Counted from the first letter of the stretch, positions 1 to 7,721 are shown. The stretch is DNA of 24,960 bases from Pilimelia columellifera (GCF_039532605.1 NZ_BAAARY010000024.1:1-24960); one strand, 5' to 3'. Translations and numbers: made by a program. Notes: generated from the sequence alone by a model not told the origin.

Positions 1-161
1 ACCGAGGGCCCCGCGCCCTCTCCAACACCGTCCGTTATGGACGAGGTGCCCGTGTCGTCCCCGCCGACGATCACGCCCTTGCTGAGATCACCTCATTGTT
101 GAATTGGCTCGGGCGAACAACCATGAGGACGGTGGGCGGAAAACGGCCCGACCCACCCTGA
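1..161 (+). CDS. C-terminal end of an unidentified protein (partial, 5' end outside window)
   Basis: An open frame beginning with the codon at position 3 runs 52 codons to a TGA at 159-161 and has no start in the window. The visible peptide contains VRYGRGARVVPADDHALAEI and ends GGKRPDPP. I do not recognise the family. The frame is preferred over the other two plus frames because it mostly uses G/C third positions, reads as a soluble alpha/beta segment with a polar tail, and stops 6 nt before a strong hairpin at 168-210. It converges on der, and the two genes would share that terminator. No function is assigned. Confidence 0.5.
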   Translation, partial: RGPRALSNTVRYGRGARVVPADDHALAEITSLLNWLGRTTMRTVGGKRPDPP

Positions 162-167
162 CACAAA

Positions 168-210
168 CGAAAAGAGGAGCCCCCGACCGCGTCGGGGGCT
201 CCTCTTTTCG
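168..210. terminator. Bidirectional intrinsic terminator between convergent genes
   Basis: A perfect 20-bp inverted repeat (arms 168-187 and 191-210) closes a 3-nt CGC loop. The arms begin CGAAAAGAGGAGCCCCCGAC. Each arm has an A run at its outer base, so a U run follows the GC-rich stem in either direction. It starts 6 nt after the plus-strand stop at 161 and lies 10 nt beyond the der stop at 221, so it can end both transcripts. It is the strongest terminator in the window. Confidence 0.9.
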
Positions 211-220
211 TATCGGTTGT

Positions 221-1654
221 TCAGCCGTGAGCCTTGCCCCGATCGCCCTTTCCGGCGTTCTTCTTCGCCCGGACGCTGACTTCGATCGGCGAGCCGACGA
301 AGCCGAACTCCTCGCGCAGCTTCCGGGCGATGAATCGCTGGTACCCGGCGTCGATCGGGCCGGTCGTGAAGAGCACGAACTTCGGCGGCTTCGTGCCGGC
401 CTGCGTCGAGAACAGCACCCGCGGAGCCCGTCCGCCCCGCACCGGGTGCGGCGTGGCCTGCACCAGGGCGGTCAACCACTGGTTGAGCACCCCGGTCGGG
501 ATCCGCTGCTCCCACGACGCCAGCGCCGTGCGCAACGCTGGCGCGAGTTTGTCGACCGCCCGGCCGGTGAGCGCGGAGATGTTCACCCGCAACGCCCACG
601 GGATCCGCTTGAGCTCCCGCTCGATCTCCTTGTCCAGGTAGTAACGCCTGTCGGCGTCCACCAGGTCCCACTTGTTGAATGCGATCACCAGGGCCCGGCC
701 GGCCTCGGCGACCATGCTCAGAATCCGCTGGTCCTGCTCCGAGATCGGCTCGCTGGCGTCCAGCAGCATCACCACCACCTCAGCGGCCTCGACCGCCGCG
801 GACGTACGCAGGCTGGCGTAGTACTCGGTGCCGCTGGCCCGGCCGACCCGCTTGCGAAGACCGGCGGTGTCGACCAGCTGCCACGTCTCGCCGCCGATCT
901 CGACCAGGCTGTCAACCGGGTCGACAGTGGTGCCGGCGACCGAGTCCACGACCGCGCGCTCTTCGCGGGCGAGCCGGTTGAGCAGCGAGGATTTCCCGAC
1001 GTTGGGCCGGCCGACCAGGGCCACCCGGCGCGGTCCACGCGGGCCCGCCGGACCCGTCGGCGCCGGGATCGGCATGGCTTTGAGGACGGCGTCCAGCAGG
1101 TCACCTGAGCCACGGCCGTGCAGGGCCGAGATCGGATAGGGCTCGCCGAGCCCGAGCGACCACAGCGCTGCCACCTCGGACTCCAACGCCGTGTTGTCCA
1201 CCTTGTTGCCGACCAGCAGCACCGGCTTGGCGCCCCGGCGCAGCATCTTCACCGCGGCCTCGTCCACGTCGGTGGGGCCGACGACCGCGTCCACCACAAA
1301 GATGACGACGTCGGCGGTGGCCACCGCGATCTCGGCCTGGGCGGCGATAGCGGCGGCCCGGTCCCGGGCGTCAGGCTCCCAGCCGCCGGTGTCGACGACG
1401 GTGAACCGGCGTCCCAGCCACTCGGCGTCATAGGCGACCCGGTCCCGGGTGACGCCCGCGACATCCTCGACCACCGCCTGACGCCGGCCGATGATCCGGT
1501 TCACCAGAGTCGATTTACCCACGTTCGGGCGACCAACGACAGCGACGACCGGGACCGGCCCAAAGTCGACCTCGTCCCCGGCGGCGTCGATCTCGGCATC
1601 GTCGTCAACGGTGGGCAGCTCCACCCAGCCGTCTTCGGTAAGCTCGTCGGTCAC
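221..1654 (-). CDS. der: Ribosome biogenesis GTPase Der (EngA), double G domain
   Basis: Der is an essential GTPase with two tandem GTP-binding domains that acts in late 50S subunit assembly. The 477-aa product shows both sets of G motifs. The first has G1 GRPNVGKST (41-49), G3 DTGG (88-91) and G4 NKVD (150-153). The second has G1 GRPNVGKSS (215-223), G3 DTAG (262-265) and G4 NKWD (327-330). A KH-like C-terminal domain and a basic tail follow. The N-terminal acidic leader of about 35 residues is common in actinobacterial Der. The start is GTG at 1654, whose GTGA overlaps the cmk stop, so translation is probably coupled to cmk. It is the last gene of the parA-to-der run and ends at the 168-210 hairpin. 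Confidence 0.97.
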   Translation of the reverse strand: MTDELTEDGWVELPTVDDDAEIDAAGDEVDFGPVPVVAVVGRPNVGKSTLVNRIIGRRQAVVEDVAGVTRDRVAYDAEWLGRRFTVVDTGGWEPDARDRAAAIAAQAEIAVATADVVIFVVDAVVGPTDVDEAAVKMLRRGAKPVLLVGNKVDNTALESEVAALWSLGLGEPYPISALHGRGSGDLLDAVLKAMPIPAPTGPAGPRGPRRVALVGRPNVGKSSLLNRLAREERAVVDSVAGTTVDPVDSLVEIGGETWQLVDTAGLRKRVGRASGTEYYASLRTSAAVEAAEVVVMLLDASEPISEQDQRILSMVAEAGRALVIAFNKWDLVDADRRYYLDKEIERELKRIPWALRVNISALTGRAVDKLAPALRTALASWEQRIPTGVLNQWLTALVQATPHPVRGGRAPRVLFSTQAGTKPPKFVLFTTGPIDAGYQRFIARKLREEFGFVGSPIEVSVRAKKNAGKGDRGKAHG

Positions 1655-2331
1655 TTCACTCCCCGGGCGAGCAGCTGCTCACGGATGGTGGCGACGACCT
1701 CGTCGATGCCCAGCGCGGTGGAGTCCAACTCCACGGCGTCCGAGGCCTGAGCCAGCGGGTCCACCGCCCTGGTCGTATCGTGCTGGTCGCGCCGGGCCAG
1801 GTCGGCCGCGGTCGCGGCGACGTCGGCGGCGTTCTCGGCGCTACGGCGGCGGGCCCGCTCAGCGGCCGAGGCGGTCAGGTAGACCTTGAGGTCAGCGTCC
1901 GGCGCCACGACGGTCCCGATGTCACGTCCCTCGATGACGATCCGGTCGGCGGCCTCGACGAGCGCACGTTGCCGGTCCACCAGCAGCCGGCGCACCTCGG
2001 CGACGGCGGCGACCGCGGAGACGGCGCCGGTGACCTCGTTGCCGCGGATGGCGACATCGACGCATGTGCCGTCGACGTCGAACGTCGGCGCGGCCGGGTC
2101 AGTGCCGACGGCCAGGTCGATCTCGGCGGCGACCTTGGCGACCGCCGCTGCGTCATGAAGGTCGACGCCGGAGCGCAGCACCGCCCACGTCACGGCCCGG
2201 TACATGGCGCCCGTGTCCAGATAGCGGGCGCCGAGACCCGTGGCCAGCCTGCGGGAGACAGTCGACTTGCCCGAGCCCGACGGGCCGTCCACCGCCACGA
2301 CACACCGTGACGAGCCCAGCTCACCAGTCAA
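1651..2331 (-). CDS. cmk: (d)CMP kinase (cytidylate kinase)
   Basis: This enzyme phosphorylates CMP and dCMP with ATP in pyrimidine nucleotide salvage and supply. The P-loop GPSGSGKST lies at residues 16-24, followed by the family motif YLDTGAMYRAVT. IEGRDIGTVV and a lid-like RDxxDTTR stretch near the C-terminus are also present. I place the start at TTG 2331 because a textbook Shine-Dalgarno AAGGAGG (2343-2337) precedes it by 5 nt. This gives 226 aa beginning MTGELGSS. An in-frame GTG at 2352 would add seven residues but would place the Shine-Dalgarno inside the coding sequence. The stop overlaps the der start in a GTGA. In Mycobacterium the same cmk-der pair is found. Confidence 0.95.
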   Translation of the reverse strand: MTGELGSSRCVVAVDGPSGSGKSTVSRRLATGLGARYLDTGAMYRAVTWAVLRSGVDLHDAAAVAKVAAEIDLAVGTDPAAPTFDVDGTCVDVAIRGNEVTGAVSAVAAVAEVRRLLVDRQRALVEAADRIVIEGRDIGTVVAPDADLKVYLTASAAERARRRSAENAADVAATAADLARRDQHDTTRAVDPLAQASDAVELDSTALGIDEVVATIREQLLARGVK

Positions 2332-2358
2332 CGTTTCCTCCTTCAGCGCCACCGGGAC

Positions 2359-2387
2359 ATTCTGCCGGTTGTCCGGCGCACACCCAA
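2359..2387 (-). promoter_or_regulatory. Candidate sigma-70-type promoter for cmk-der
   Basis: Minus-strand TTGGGT (2387-2382) and CAGAAT (2364-2359) are separated by exactly 17 nt. They lie in the 65-nt gap between the rluB stop end and the cmk start, leaving a short leader that carries the AAGGAGG ribosome site. The -35 matches consensus at 3 of 6 bases and the -10 at 4 of 6, and the -10 lacks the usual first T. This is a sequence match only. cmk-der could equally be read through from rluB. Confidence 0.3.
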
Positions 2388-2396
2388 ACCGACCGT

Positions 2397-3158
2397 TCAG
2401 TCGGCGACGGCCTGGAACAGCGCGGCGACCTCGCCGCGGTTAAGCCGCCGGGTCCGTCCCGCCTTGAGGTCGCCAAGCCGGATCGGTCCGATCGCGGTGC
2501 GCACCAGGCGCTGCACCGGGTGGCCCTGCGACTCAAGCATCCGCCGGACAATGTGCTTGCGACCCTCGTGCAGGACGATCTCGATCAACGCCGTTCGGCC
2601 GACCGCGTCGACCAGTCGGTACGAGTCGGCCCTGGCCGGGCCGTCCTCCAGCTCGACACCGGACGTCAAAGTCCGGCCGAGCTGACGCGGCACCGGTCCG
2701 GCCACCTCGCACAGGTACGTCTTGGCGACCTCGTACGACGGATGCATGAGCCGGTGCGCGAGGTTGCCGTCGTTGGTGAGCAGCAGCAGGCCCTCGCTGT
2801 CGGCGTCCAGCCGGCCGACGTGGAAGACCCGCTGGCTGAGGTTGCCGATGTAGTCGGCGATGGCCTCCCGGCCCTTCTCATCGTCCATCGTCGCCACGAC
2901 TCCGCGCGGCTTGTTCATCGCCAGGTACACCAGGTTCGTGTTGGCGACGACCCGGGCCCCGTCGACCTTGATCTCGGCGGTCAGCGGGTCGACCTTGTCA
3001 CCGAGCTCGGCGCGACGGCCGTCGATGGTCACCCTGCCCCGGAAGATAAGGTCCTCGCAGGCGCGGCGCGAGCCGATCCCGGCGGCGGCGAGCACCTTCT
3101 GCAGCCGCTCGGTGGCGGCCGGCGGGAAGGACTGCCGGTCGGTGGTCGGCTCAGGCAT
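2397..3158 (-). CDS. rluB: 23S rRNA pseudouridine synthase, RluB/RsuA family
   Basis: The 253-aa protein belongs to the RsuA/RluB/RluE/RluF pseudouridine synthases, which isomerise a uridine in rRNA. RluB modifies U2605 of 23S rRNA in E. coli. An S4 RNA-binding domain spans about residues 17-65 (RLQKVLAAAGIGSRR). The catalytic motif GRLDADSEG is at 115-123, with the nucleophilic Asp at 118, and the conserved KTYL and HEGRKHIVRRM stretches follow. The ATG at 3158 lies within the last codons of scpB (8-nt overlap) and has GAGGAGA 7 nt upstream. The exact rRNA target is inferred from family and from the scpA-scpB-rluB neighbourhood, which also holds in mycobacteria. Confidence 0.93.
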   Translation of the reverse strand: MPEPTTDRQSFPPAATERLQKVLAAAGIGSRRACEDLIFRGRVTIDGRRAELGDKVDPLTAEIKVDGARVVANTNLVYLAMNKPRGVVATMDDEKGREAIADYIGNLSQRVFHVGRLDADSEGLLLLTNDGNLAHRLMHPSYEVAKTYLCEVAGPVPRQLGRTLTSGVELEDGPARADSYRLVDAVGRTALIEIVLHEGRKHIVRRMLESQGHPVQRLVRTAIGPIRLGDLKAGRTRRLNRGEVAALFQAVAD

Positions 3159-3876
3159 CGGCGATCTCCTCGACGTTGTCGGGCAGGAACGGGGCGAGCT
3201 GGGGCAGCTGGTCGACAGAGTCCAGACCCAGCTTCTCCAGGAACAGCGGGGTGGTGCGGTAGAGGTACGCGCCGCTGTCCGGCTCGCTGCCGCACTCCTC
3301 GATAAGCCCGCGAGTGACCAGGGTACGGGTCACCCCGTCGCAGTTGACACCCCGGATGGCCGAGATGCGCGACCTCGTCACAGGCTGTTTATATGCCACT
3401 ACCGCGAGTGCTTCCAGGGCAGCCTGGGTGAGGCGCGACTGCTGCCCGTCGAGGACGAACCGCTGCACGTAGTCGGCGTACTCGGGTCGGGTGTAGAGCC
3501 GCCAGCCACCAGCCGCCCGGCGCAGGTCAATGCCGCTGCCGGCCGCGGTGTACCGGGCCGACAGCTCGACCAGAGCGAACACCACCCGCTCCAGCGGCTC
3601 GTCGAGAACCTCGGCGAGCTTGTCGTCGGCCACCGGCTCGTCGACCACGAGCAGGATCGACTCCAGCGCCGCCGTCAGCTCGGCGTCGTCCAGCGGCCCG
3701 ACCGGCTCTGCCACTGCTGCCGAGGGCTCTGCCACTGCTGCCGACTCAGGCTCGACAGCAGGCACTACCTCCACAGCGGGCTGGGCCTGGGCGACCTGGT
3801 CGGTCTCCGGCCGGGGACGCCCCGGCGGCGGCGCCCAGCCGGCCAGTTCGTCGGCCAGCGAACGGTGCTCGTCCAC
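3151..3876 (-). CDS. scpB: SMC-Scp complex subunit ScpB
   Basis: ScpB is the winged-helix subunit that dimerises and binds ScpA and the SMC ATPase in the bacterial condensin. The conserved part begins near residue 60 (LTAALESILLVVDEPV) and continues through AALEALAVVAYKQPVTRSRI, GVNCDGVTRTLVTRGLIEE and a Tyr/Leu-rich wing. Ahead of it is a Pro/Ala/Glu-rich leader of about 60 residues holding a duplicated heptapeptide, SAAVAEP. I chose GTG 3876 (241 aa) because AGGAG lies 5 nt upstream. The GTG at 3882 overlaps the scpA stop as GTGA but has that AGGAG too close. rluB starts inside its 3' end. Confidence 0.94.
   Translation of the reverse strand: MDEHRSLADELAGWAPPPGRPRPETDQVAQAQPAVEVVPAVEPESAAVAEPSAAVAEPVGPLDDAELTAALESILLVVDEPVADDKLAEVLDEPLERVVFALVELSARYTAAGSGIDLRRAAGGWRLYTRPEYADYVQRFVLDGQQSRLTQAALEALAVVAYKQPVTRSRISAIRGVNCDGVTRTLVTRGLIEECGSEPDSGAYLYRTTPLFLEKLGLDSVDQLPQLAPFLPDNVEEIADA
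3704..3745. repeat. Perfect 21-bp tandem duplication inside scpB
   Basis: The 20-mer GGCTCTGCCACTGCTGCCGA occurs at 3704-3723 and again at 3725-3744, giving a 21-bp period. The period is a multiple of three and on the coding strand yields two copies of a seven-residue AVAEPSA-type unit in the disordered ScpB leader. Identity of the two copies suggests a recent slippage event. Confidence 0.85.
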
Positions 3877-3878
3877 GT

Positions 3879-4706
3879 TCACTCCTGTCCGTCGGCGTCG
3901 GCCGCGGTCTCGGCCGGCGTCCCCGCGTACTCGTCCACCCGCAACTCCACCGCGCCGTCTCCGCCCGACCAGCGGACGGTCAGCTCGCCGAGCGCCTCGG
4001 CCTGCACGAAGCTGATGAGACCCTCCCGGTACAGCTCCAACAGCGCCAGGAACCGGGCCACCACCTCCAGGGTGTTCTGGCAGTCGGCGCACAGCGTCCG
4101 GAACGTCGCGACCTGCAAAGCCCGCAACCGGTCCCGCAGGATGCCGGCGTGCTCACGCACGCTCACCCGCACCTGGTGGATGTGGTCCACCGACACCGTC
4201 GGGGCGACCTTCGGGGTCATCGCCTTGACGGCGAGCGCGGCCAGCCGCTGCGGGCTGATGGTGAGCACCAGCTCCGGCAACGCCGCGGCGTAGTGCGGCT
4301 CCAGGCTGACCAACCGGGGCCAACGCCGGGCGCCGGCGGCCTCCAGGCCGCTGATGTGGGCCGCGGCCTCCTTGAACGCCTTGTACTGCAACAACCGGGC
4401 GAACAGCAGGTCCCGTGCCTCCAGCAGCGCCAGGTCCTCCTCGTCCTCGACGGTGGCGGCCGGCAGCAACCGGGCGGCTTTGAGGTCGAGCAGGGTGGCG
4501 GCGATGACGAGAAACTCGCTGGCCTCGTCGAGGTCCCAGCCCTCCCCCATCGCCCGGATGTAGGCGATGAACTCGTCGGTGACCGTCGACAGCGCGACCT
4601 CGGTGACGTCCAGCTTGTGCTTGGAAATCAGCTGGAGGAGCAGGTCGAACGGGCCGGTGAAGTTGGTGAGCCGGACGGTGAAGCCCTCGGTGGCGCCGTC
4701 AGTCAC
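3879..4706 (-). CDS. scpA: SMC-Scp complex subunit ScpA (kleisin)
   Basis: ScpA is the kleisin that bridges the SMC heads with ScpB in chromosome condensation. The 275-aa protein opens with the typical N-terminal segment VRLTNFTGPFDLLLQLI followed by SKHKLDVTEVALSTVTDEFI. It continues with EFLVIAATLLDLKAARLLP and ends with a C-terminal winged helix (VVARFLALLELYREGLISFV). Start GTG 4706 overlaps the stop of the upstream membrane gene as GTGA. No good ribosome site is visible, so translation is probably coupled. A longer in-frame opening up to 4934 exists but reads as low-quality sequence overlapping that gene, and it is rejected. scpB follows at once. Confidence 0.95.
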   Translation of the reverse strand: MTDGATEGFTVRLTNFTGPFDLLLQLISKHKLDVTEVALSTVTDEFIAYIRAMGEGWDLDEASEFLVIAATLLDLKAARLLPAATVEDEEDLALLEARDLLFARLLQYKAFKEAAAHISGLEAAGARRWPRLVSLEPHYAAALPELVLTISPQRLAALAVKAMTPKVAPTVSVDHIHQVRVSVREHAGILRDRLRALQVATFRTLCADCQNTLEVVARFLALLELYREGLISFVQAEALGELTVRWSGGDGAVELRVDEYAGTPAETAADADGQE

Positions 4707-5356
4707 GCGAGCGCCCACAGTAGCGGGGTGGCGATGAGGTCGACTGGGATCCGCAGCATCGGGCGGTCCAGTGGGAAAAACGACATGAAGAGCAGGATCA
4801 ACGGCCCGACGTTGTTGTCCACCAGGACATGCCGGATCTTGTGTGCTGTCACCCGTGGGGTGCGCATCGCGTGCCACAGCAGCGCGTACCCGTCCAGGGG
4901 CGGCAGCGGCAGCAACGCCAGGGCGCCGAAGCACAACAGCTCCACTGCCAGGGACAGCAGCAGCTCGGCCAGGTAGTCGGGAGCGGGGCCGCCGTGCAGC
5001 TGGTCGGTGGCCAGCAGCAGCGGCGGCGGGCCGTAGGCGACGCGGTAGCCGGCCAGCAGAGCGGCGCCGAGCAGCAGCGGCGACAGCGCCCCGACGAGCG
5101 TGGGCACGACCCGCTGCGCCCGGGAACCGGAATGGTCAAGGTCGACGCCGCGTCCCCAGCCGGGCCCGGCGACAGCGGCGGCCACGACACCGAAGATGTC
5201 GAACTCGGCGCGCCACCAGGAGGCGCCGCGCGGTCTGACCGGCGCGCGGACCAGGCGGGCGGTGGCGCGGCGGGCCGCCGACCGCGTCACGACCGCCAGG
5301 ACGAACCCGAGGAGCAGCCCGACGAACGACACCGGCCAGGCCAGGGCGAAGAGCAC
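4703..5356 (-). CDS. Site-2-protease-like (M50 family) membrane protein lacking the HExxH zinc motif
   Basis: The 217-aa protein has about five hydrophobic segments and the layout of short bacterial site-2 proteases. GWGRGV (after DIFGVV) corresponds to the family's GWxxPV region, LVGALSPLLL to the AGP segment, and LLPLPPLDGYALL to the C-terminal PxPPLDG motif. The first helix, where the zinc-binding HExxH should lie, instead reads TRSAARRATARLV, and no HExxH occurs anywhere. The fold is therefore probably retained while protease activity is probably lost. It sits between parA and scpA, 6 nt after the parA stop and overlapping scpA by GTGA. The start is GTG 5356, with only a weak G-rich ribosome site. 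Family placement is fairly sure; the function is unknown. Confidence 0.75.
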   Translation of the reverse strand: MLFALAWPVSFVGLLLGFVLAVVTRSAARRATARLVRAPVRPRGASWWRAEFDIFGVVAAAVAGPGWGRGVDLDHSGSRAQRVVPTLVGALSPLLLGAALLAGYRVAYGPPPLLLATDQLHGGPAPDYLAELLLSLAVELLCFGALALLPLPPLDGYALLWHAMRTPRVTAHKIRHVLVDNNVGPLILLFMSFFPLDRPMLRIPVDLIATPLLWALA

Positions 5357-5362
5357 CGCCCG

Positions 5363-6295
5363 CTACCCCTGGTCGGTGTGCGCGGCGATGACCTCGCGGG
5401 CGAGCTGACGGTAGTTGCGGGCGCCGGAGGACGCCGGATCGAGCGTGGTGATCGGCGCCCCGGCCACGGTGGACTCCGGGAACTTGACGGTCTTGGTGAT
5501 GACCGTCTGGTAGACCTTGTCGCCGAACGCCTCGACGACCCGTTGGAGCACCTGGCGGCAGTGCGTGGTGCGGCTGTCGTACATGGTGGCCAGGATGCCT
5601 TCGAGCTCCAGGTCGAAGTTGAGCCGCTCGCGCACCTTGTCGATGGTGTCGAGCAGCAGCGCCACGCCCCGGAGACTGAAGAACTCGCACTCCAGCGGGA
5701 TGAGCACGCCGTGGGCGACGGTCAGCGCGTTGATCGCCAACAGGCCGAGCGAGGGCTGACAGTCGATGAGGATGAAGTCATAGTCCTTGCGGACGGTGCG
5801 CAGGATGCGCGCCAGCGCCATCTCCCGGGCGACCTCGTTGACCAGCTGGATCTCGGCCGCCGACAGGTCGATGTTCGCCGGCAGCAGGTGCAGCCCGGCG
5901 ACATCGGTCTTGATGACGACTTCCTCGACGGTCACGTCGTCCTGCATGAGCAGGTTGTAGACAGACAGGTCGAGGGTGTGCGGGTTGACGCCCAGACCGA
6001 CCGACAACGCGCCCTGCGGATCGAAATCCACCAGCAGGACCTTGCGACCGTACTCGGCCAGCGCCGCGCCGAGATTGATCGTGGTGGTGGTCTTGCCGAC
6101 GCCGCCCTTCTGGTTGGCCATGGCGATGATGCGCGCCGGGCCGTGCCGGTCGGGGGGCATCGGGTCGGGGATGGGCCGACGGGTGGTGTAGGCGGTGGGG
6201 TCGGCCGGGCCCAGCTGGGCGCTGAGGTCAAGGGAGGACTGCTGGGCGCGCAGCGCGGTGGTCCACGCCTCGGCCCGGTCGCCGTTGCCTGCCAT
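5363..6295 (-). CDS. ParA/Soj-family ATPase
   Basis: This is a deviant-Walker P-loop ATPase of the kind that positions DNA or protein cargo by ATP-dependent nucleoid binding. KGGVGKTT (63-70) carries the signature Lys. DFDPQG and the Walker-B-like stretch FILIDCQPSLG follow, then IPLECEFFSLRG. The 310-aa protein has an N-terminal extension of about 50 residues before the ATPase core, which is usual in actinobacterial members near scpA. No parB lies next to it, so it is probably not the origin-proximal ParA. ATG 6295 is used because an in-frame stop lies 9 nt upstream, though the GGAGG is only 1 nt from the ATG, so an internal start is possible. It heads the segregation operon. Confidence 0.9.
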   Translation of the reverse strand: MAGNGDRAEAWTTALRAQQSSLDLSAQLGPADPTAYTTRRPIPDPMPPDRHGPARIIAMANQKGGVGKTTTTINLGAALAEYGRKVLLVDFDPQGALSVGLGVNPHTLDLSVYNLLMQDDVTVEEVVIKTDVAGLHLLPANIDLSAAEIQLVNEVAREMALARILRTVRKDYDFILIDCQPSLGLLAINALTVAHGVLIPLECEFFSLRGVALLLDTIDKVRERLNFDLELEGILATMYDSRTTHCRQVLQRVVEAFGDKVYQTVITKTVKFPESTVAGAPITTLDPASSGARNYRQLAREVIAAHTDQG

Positions 6296-6519
6296 TCCTC
6301 CGCCTCACGCCCTTCCCCACGAGCACCGATGCCCTCGGTGTCCGGTGTGGCGCCCCGCTGCGAACCGGTCTCGCGTTCCCACCGCGCTCGCGCCGATGCG
6401 GCGACTGTACGCCACGTCACAGACCGCGCCATGCAGCCGGTCCGACCTGCGGCCCGGCGTGTCGACCCTACGCCACATCCCACCCCGCCCTCACCCGCCA
6501 CCCACTCGAACCAGCGCCT
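6296..6519. other. Gene-free leader upstream of parA-like operon
   Basis: No credible gene is seen on either strand between the parA-like start and the inverted repeat that starts at 6520. The region should hold the promoter of the parA-to-der run. Minus-strand TACAGT (near 6412) and TAGGGT (near 6470) resemble -10 boxes. Only TAGGGT has a faint -35 (GTGAGG at 18 nt), so no promoter is called. Confidence 0.5.
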
Positions 6520-6578
6520 CTGATCATGAACGCCGCGCGCCCGGTCACGGGCCGGGAAGACGCAGCGTCCATGATCAG
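6520..6578. repeat. Long intergenic inverted repeat (CTGATCATG arms), possible ald terminator
   Basis: CTGATCATGAACGC (6520-6533) pairs with GCGTCCATGATCAG (6565-6578) at 13 of 14 positions, and in minus-strand RNA the mismatch becomes a G-U pair. A small inner hairpin (CCCGGTCACGGGCCGGG region) fills the 31-nt loop. It lies 25 nt beyond the ald stop, so it could end the ald transcript. No U run follows. From memory, TGATCATG-armed repeats are frequent between genes in Micromonospora and Salinispora. I could not verify that here. Confidence 0.7.
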
Positions 6579-6602
6579 AAGATCGTGGTCAGCGAGTTCG
6601 GC

Positions 6603-7721
6603 TCAGGACAGCACGTCATCCAGCTTGAGGGCCGTCATGCCGTGGGCCTCGGCCACCGGGCCGTAGGTGACATGGCCGTCGTGGGTGTTCAGACCCAGAG
6701 CCAGCGCCCGGTCCCGACGCAGGGCCTCACGCCAACCGAGGTCGGCCAACGCCAGCGCGTACGGCATGGTGACGTTCGTCAACGCGTAGGTGCTGGTGTG
6801 CGGCACCGCCCCCGGCATGTTCGCCACGCAGTAGAACAGGGTGTCGTGGACCGCGTAGGTCGGGTCGGCGTGGGTGGTCGGACGCGAGTCCTCGAAGCAT
6901 CCGCCCTGGTCGATGGCGATGTCCACGAGCACCGCCCCGGGCTTCATCCGGGACACCAGATCGTTGGAGATCAACGTCGGGGCCTTGGCGCCGGGCACCA
7001 GGACCGCGCCGATCACCATGTCCGCGTCCCGGACGGCCCGTTCGACCTCGTACGAGTTCGAGGCGACAGTCTGCAGGTGCCCCTGGTAGATGGCGTCAGC
7101 CTGACGCAGCTTGTTGATGTTGTTGTCCAGCAGCAACACCTCGGCCTGCATGCCGAGCGCGATCGCCGCCGCGTTCATGCCCGAAACCCCGGCGCCAATG
7201 ACCACGACCTTCGCCGCGTACACCCCGGACACGCCGCCGATGAGCACGCCACGCCCCCCGCCGGAACGCATCAGGTGGTACGCGCCGACCTGCGGGGCGA
7301 GCCGACCGGCAACCTCAGACATCGGGGCCAGCAACGGCAACGCCCGGTCCGACGTCTCCACCGTCTCGTACGCGATCGCGGTGACCTTACGGTCCAGCAG
7401 GGCGTCGGTGCACTCCTTCGACGCCGCCAGGTGCAGGTACGTGAAGAGGGTCTGCCCCTCGCGCATCCGGTGGTACTCCTCGGCGACCGGCTCCTTGACC
7501 TTCAGGATCAGATCGCCGGCCGCCCACACGTCATCGGCGGTCGGCAGGATCGTCGCCCCGGCGGCGGCGAACTCCTGGTCGGTGATCGACGAACCGACCC
7601 CGGCCTGCGCCTCCACAACCACCTCGTGCCCGTGCCGGACCAACTCGTGCACCCCGGACGGGGTGCACGCCACCCGGTACTCGTGGTTCTTCACCTCGCG
7701 GGGAATCCCGACCTTAGCCAT
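6603..7721 (-). CDS. ald: Alanine dehydrogenase (NAD-dependent)
   Basis: This enzyme interconverts L-alanine and pyruvate plus ammonia with NAD(H), in alanine use and in redox/nitrogen balance. The 372-aa protein aligns along its whole length with recalled M. tuberculosis Ald. Expected active-site residues are present one position later: Arg16, Lys76, His97 (TYLHLAAS) and Asp271 (VDIAIDQGG). The Rossmann motif is GAGVSG (176-181). The signatures VKEP, LAPMSEVAGRLA and FYCVANMPGAVP are also visible. ATG 7721 has GAGGG about 8 nt upstream. The gene stands apart from its neighbours, with 188 nt before it and 307 nt after it, so it is probably a single transcription unit. In mycobacteria ald is controlled by the Lrp-type regulator AldR, but no aldR is visible here. 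Confidence 0.97.
   Translation of the reverse strand: MAKVGIPREVKNHEYRVACTPSGVHELVRHGHEVVVEAQAGVGSSITDQEFAAAGATILPTADDVWAAGDLILKVKEPVAEEYHRMREGQTLFTYLHLAASKECTDALLDRKVTAIAYETVETSDRALPLLAPMSEVAGRLAPQVGAYHLMRSGGGRGVLIGGVSGVYAAKVVVIGAGVSGMNAAAIALGMQAEVLLLDNNINKLRQADAIYQGHLQTVASNSYEVERAVRDADMVIGAVLVPGAKAPTLISNDLVSRMKPGAVLVDIAIDQGGCFEDSRPTTHADPTYAVHDTLFYCVANMPGAVPHTSTYALTNVTMPYALALADLGWREALRRDRALALGLNTHDGHVTYGPVAEAHGMTALKLDDVLS

Noticed and set aside
104..1108. 334-codon plus-strand frame starting near 104
   Set aside because: It crosses the 168-210 terminator and lies opposite Der; the composition is that of a shadow frame.
4707..4934. N-terminal extension of ScpA by 76 residues
   Set aside because: It overlaps the S2P-like gene in another frame and has no family similarity; GTG 4706 gives the usual ScpA start.
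4829..6523. 564-codon plus-strand open frame opposite the S2P-like and parA genes
   Set aside because: It is low-complexity Gln/Arg/Asp/Val sequence opposite recognisable minus-strand genes; treated as a shadow.
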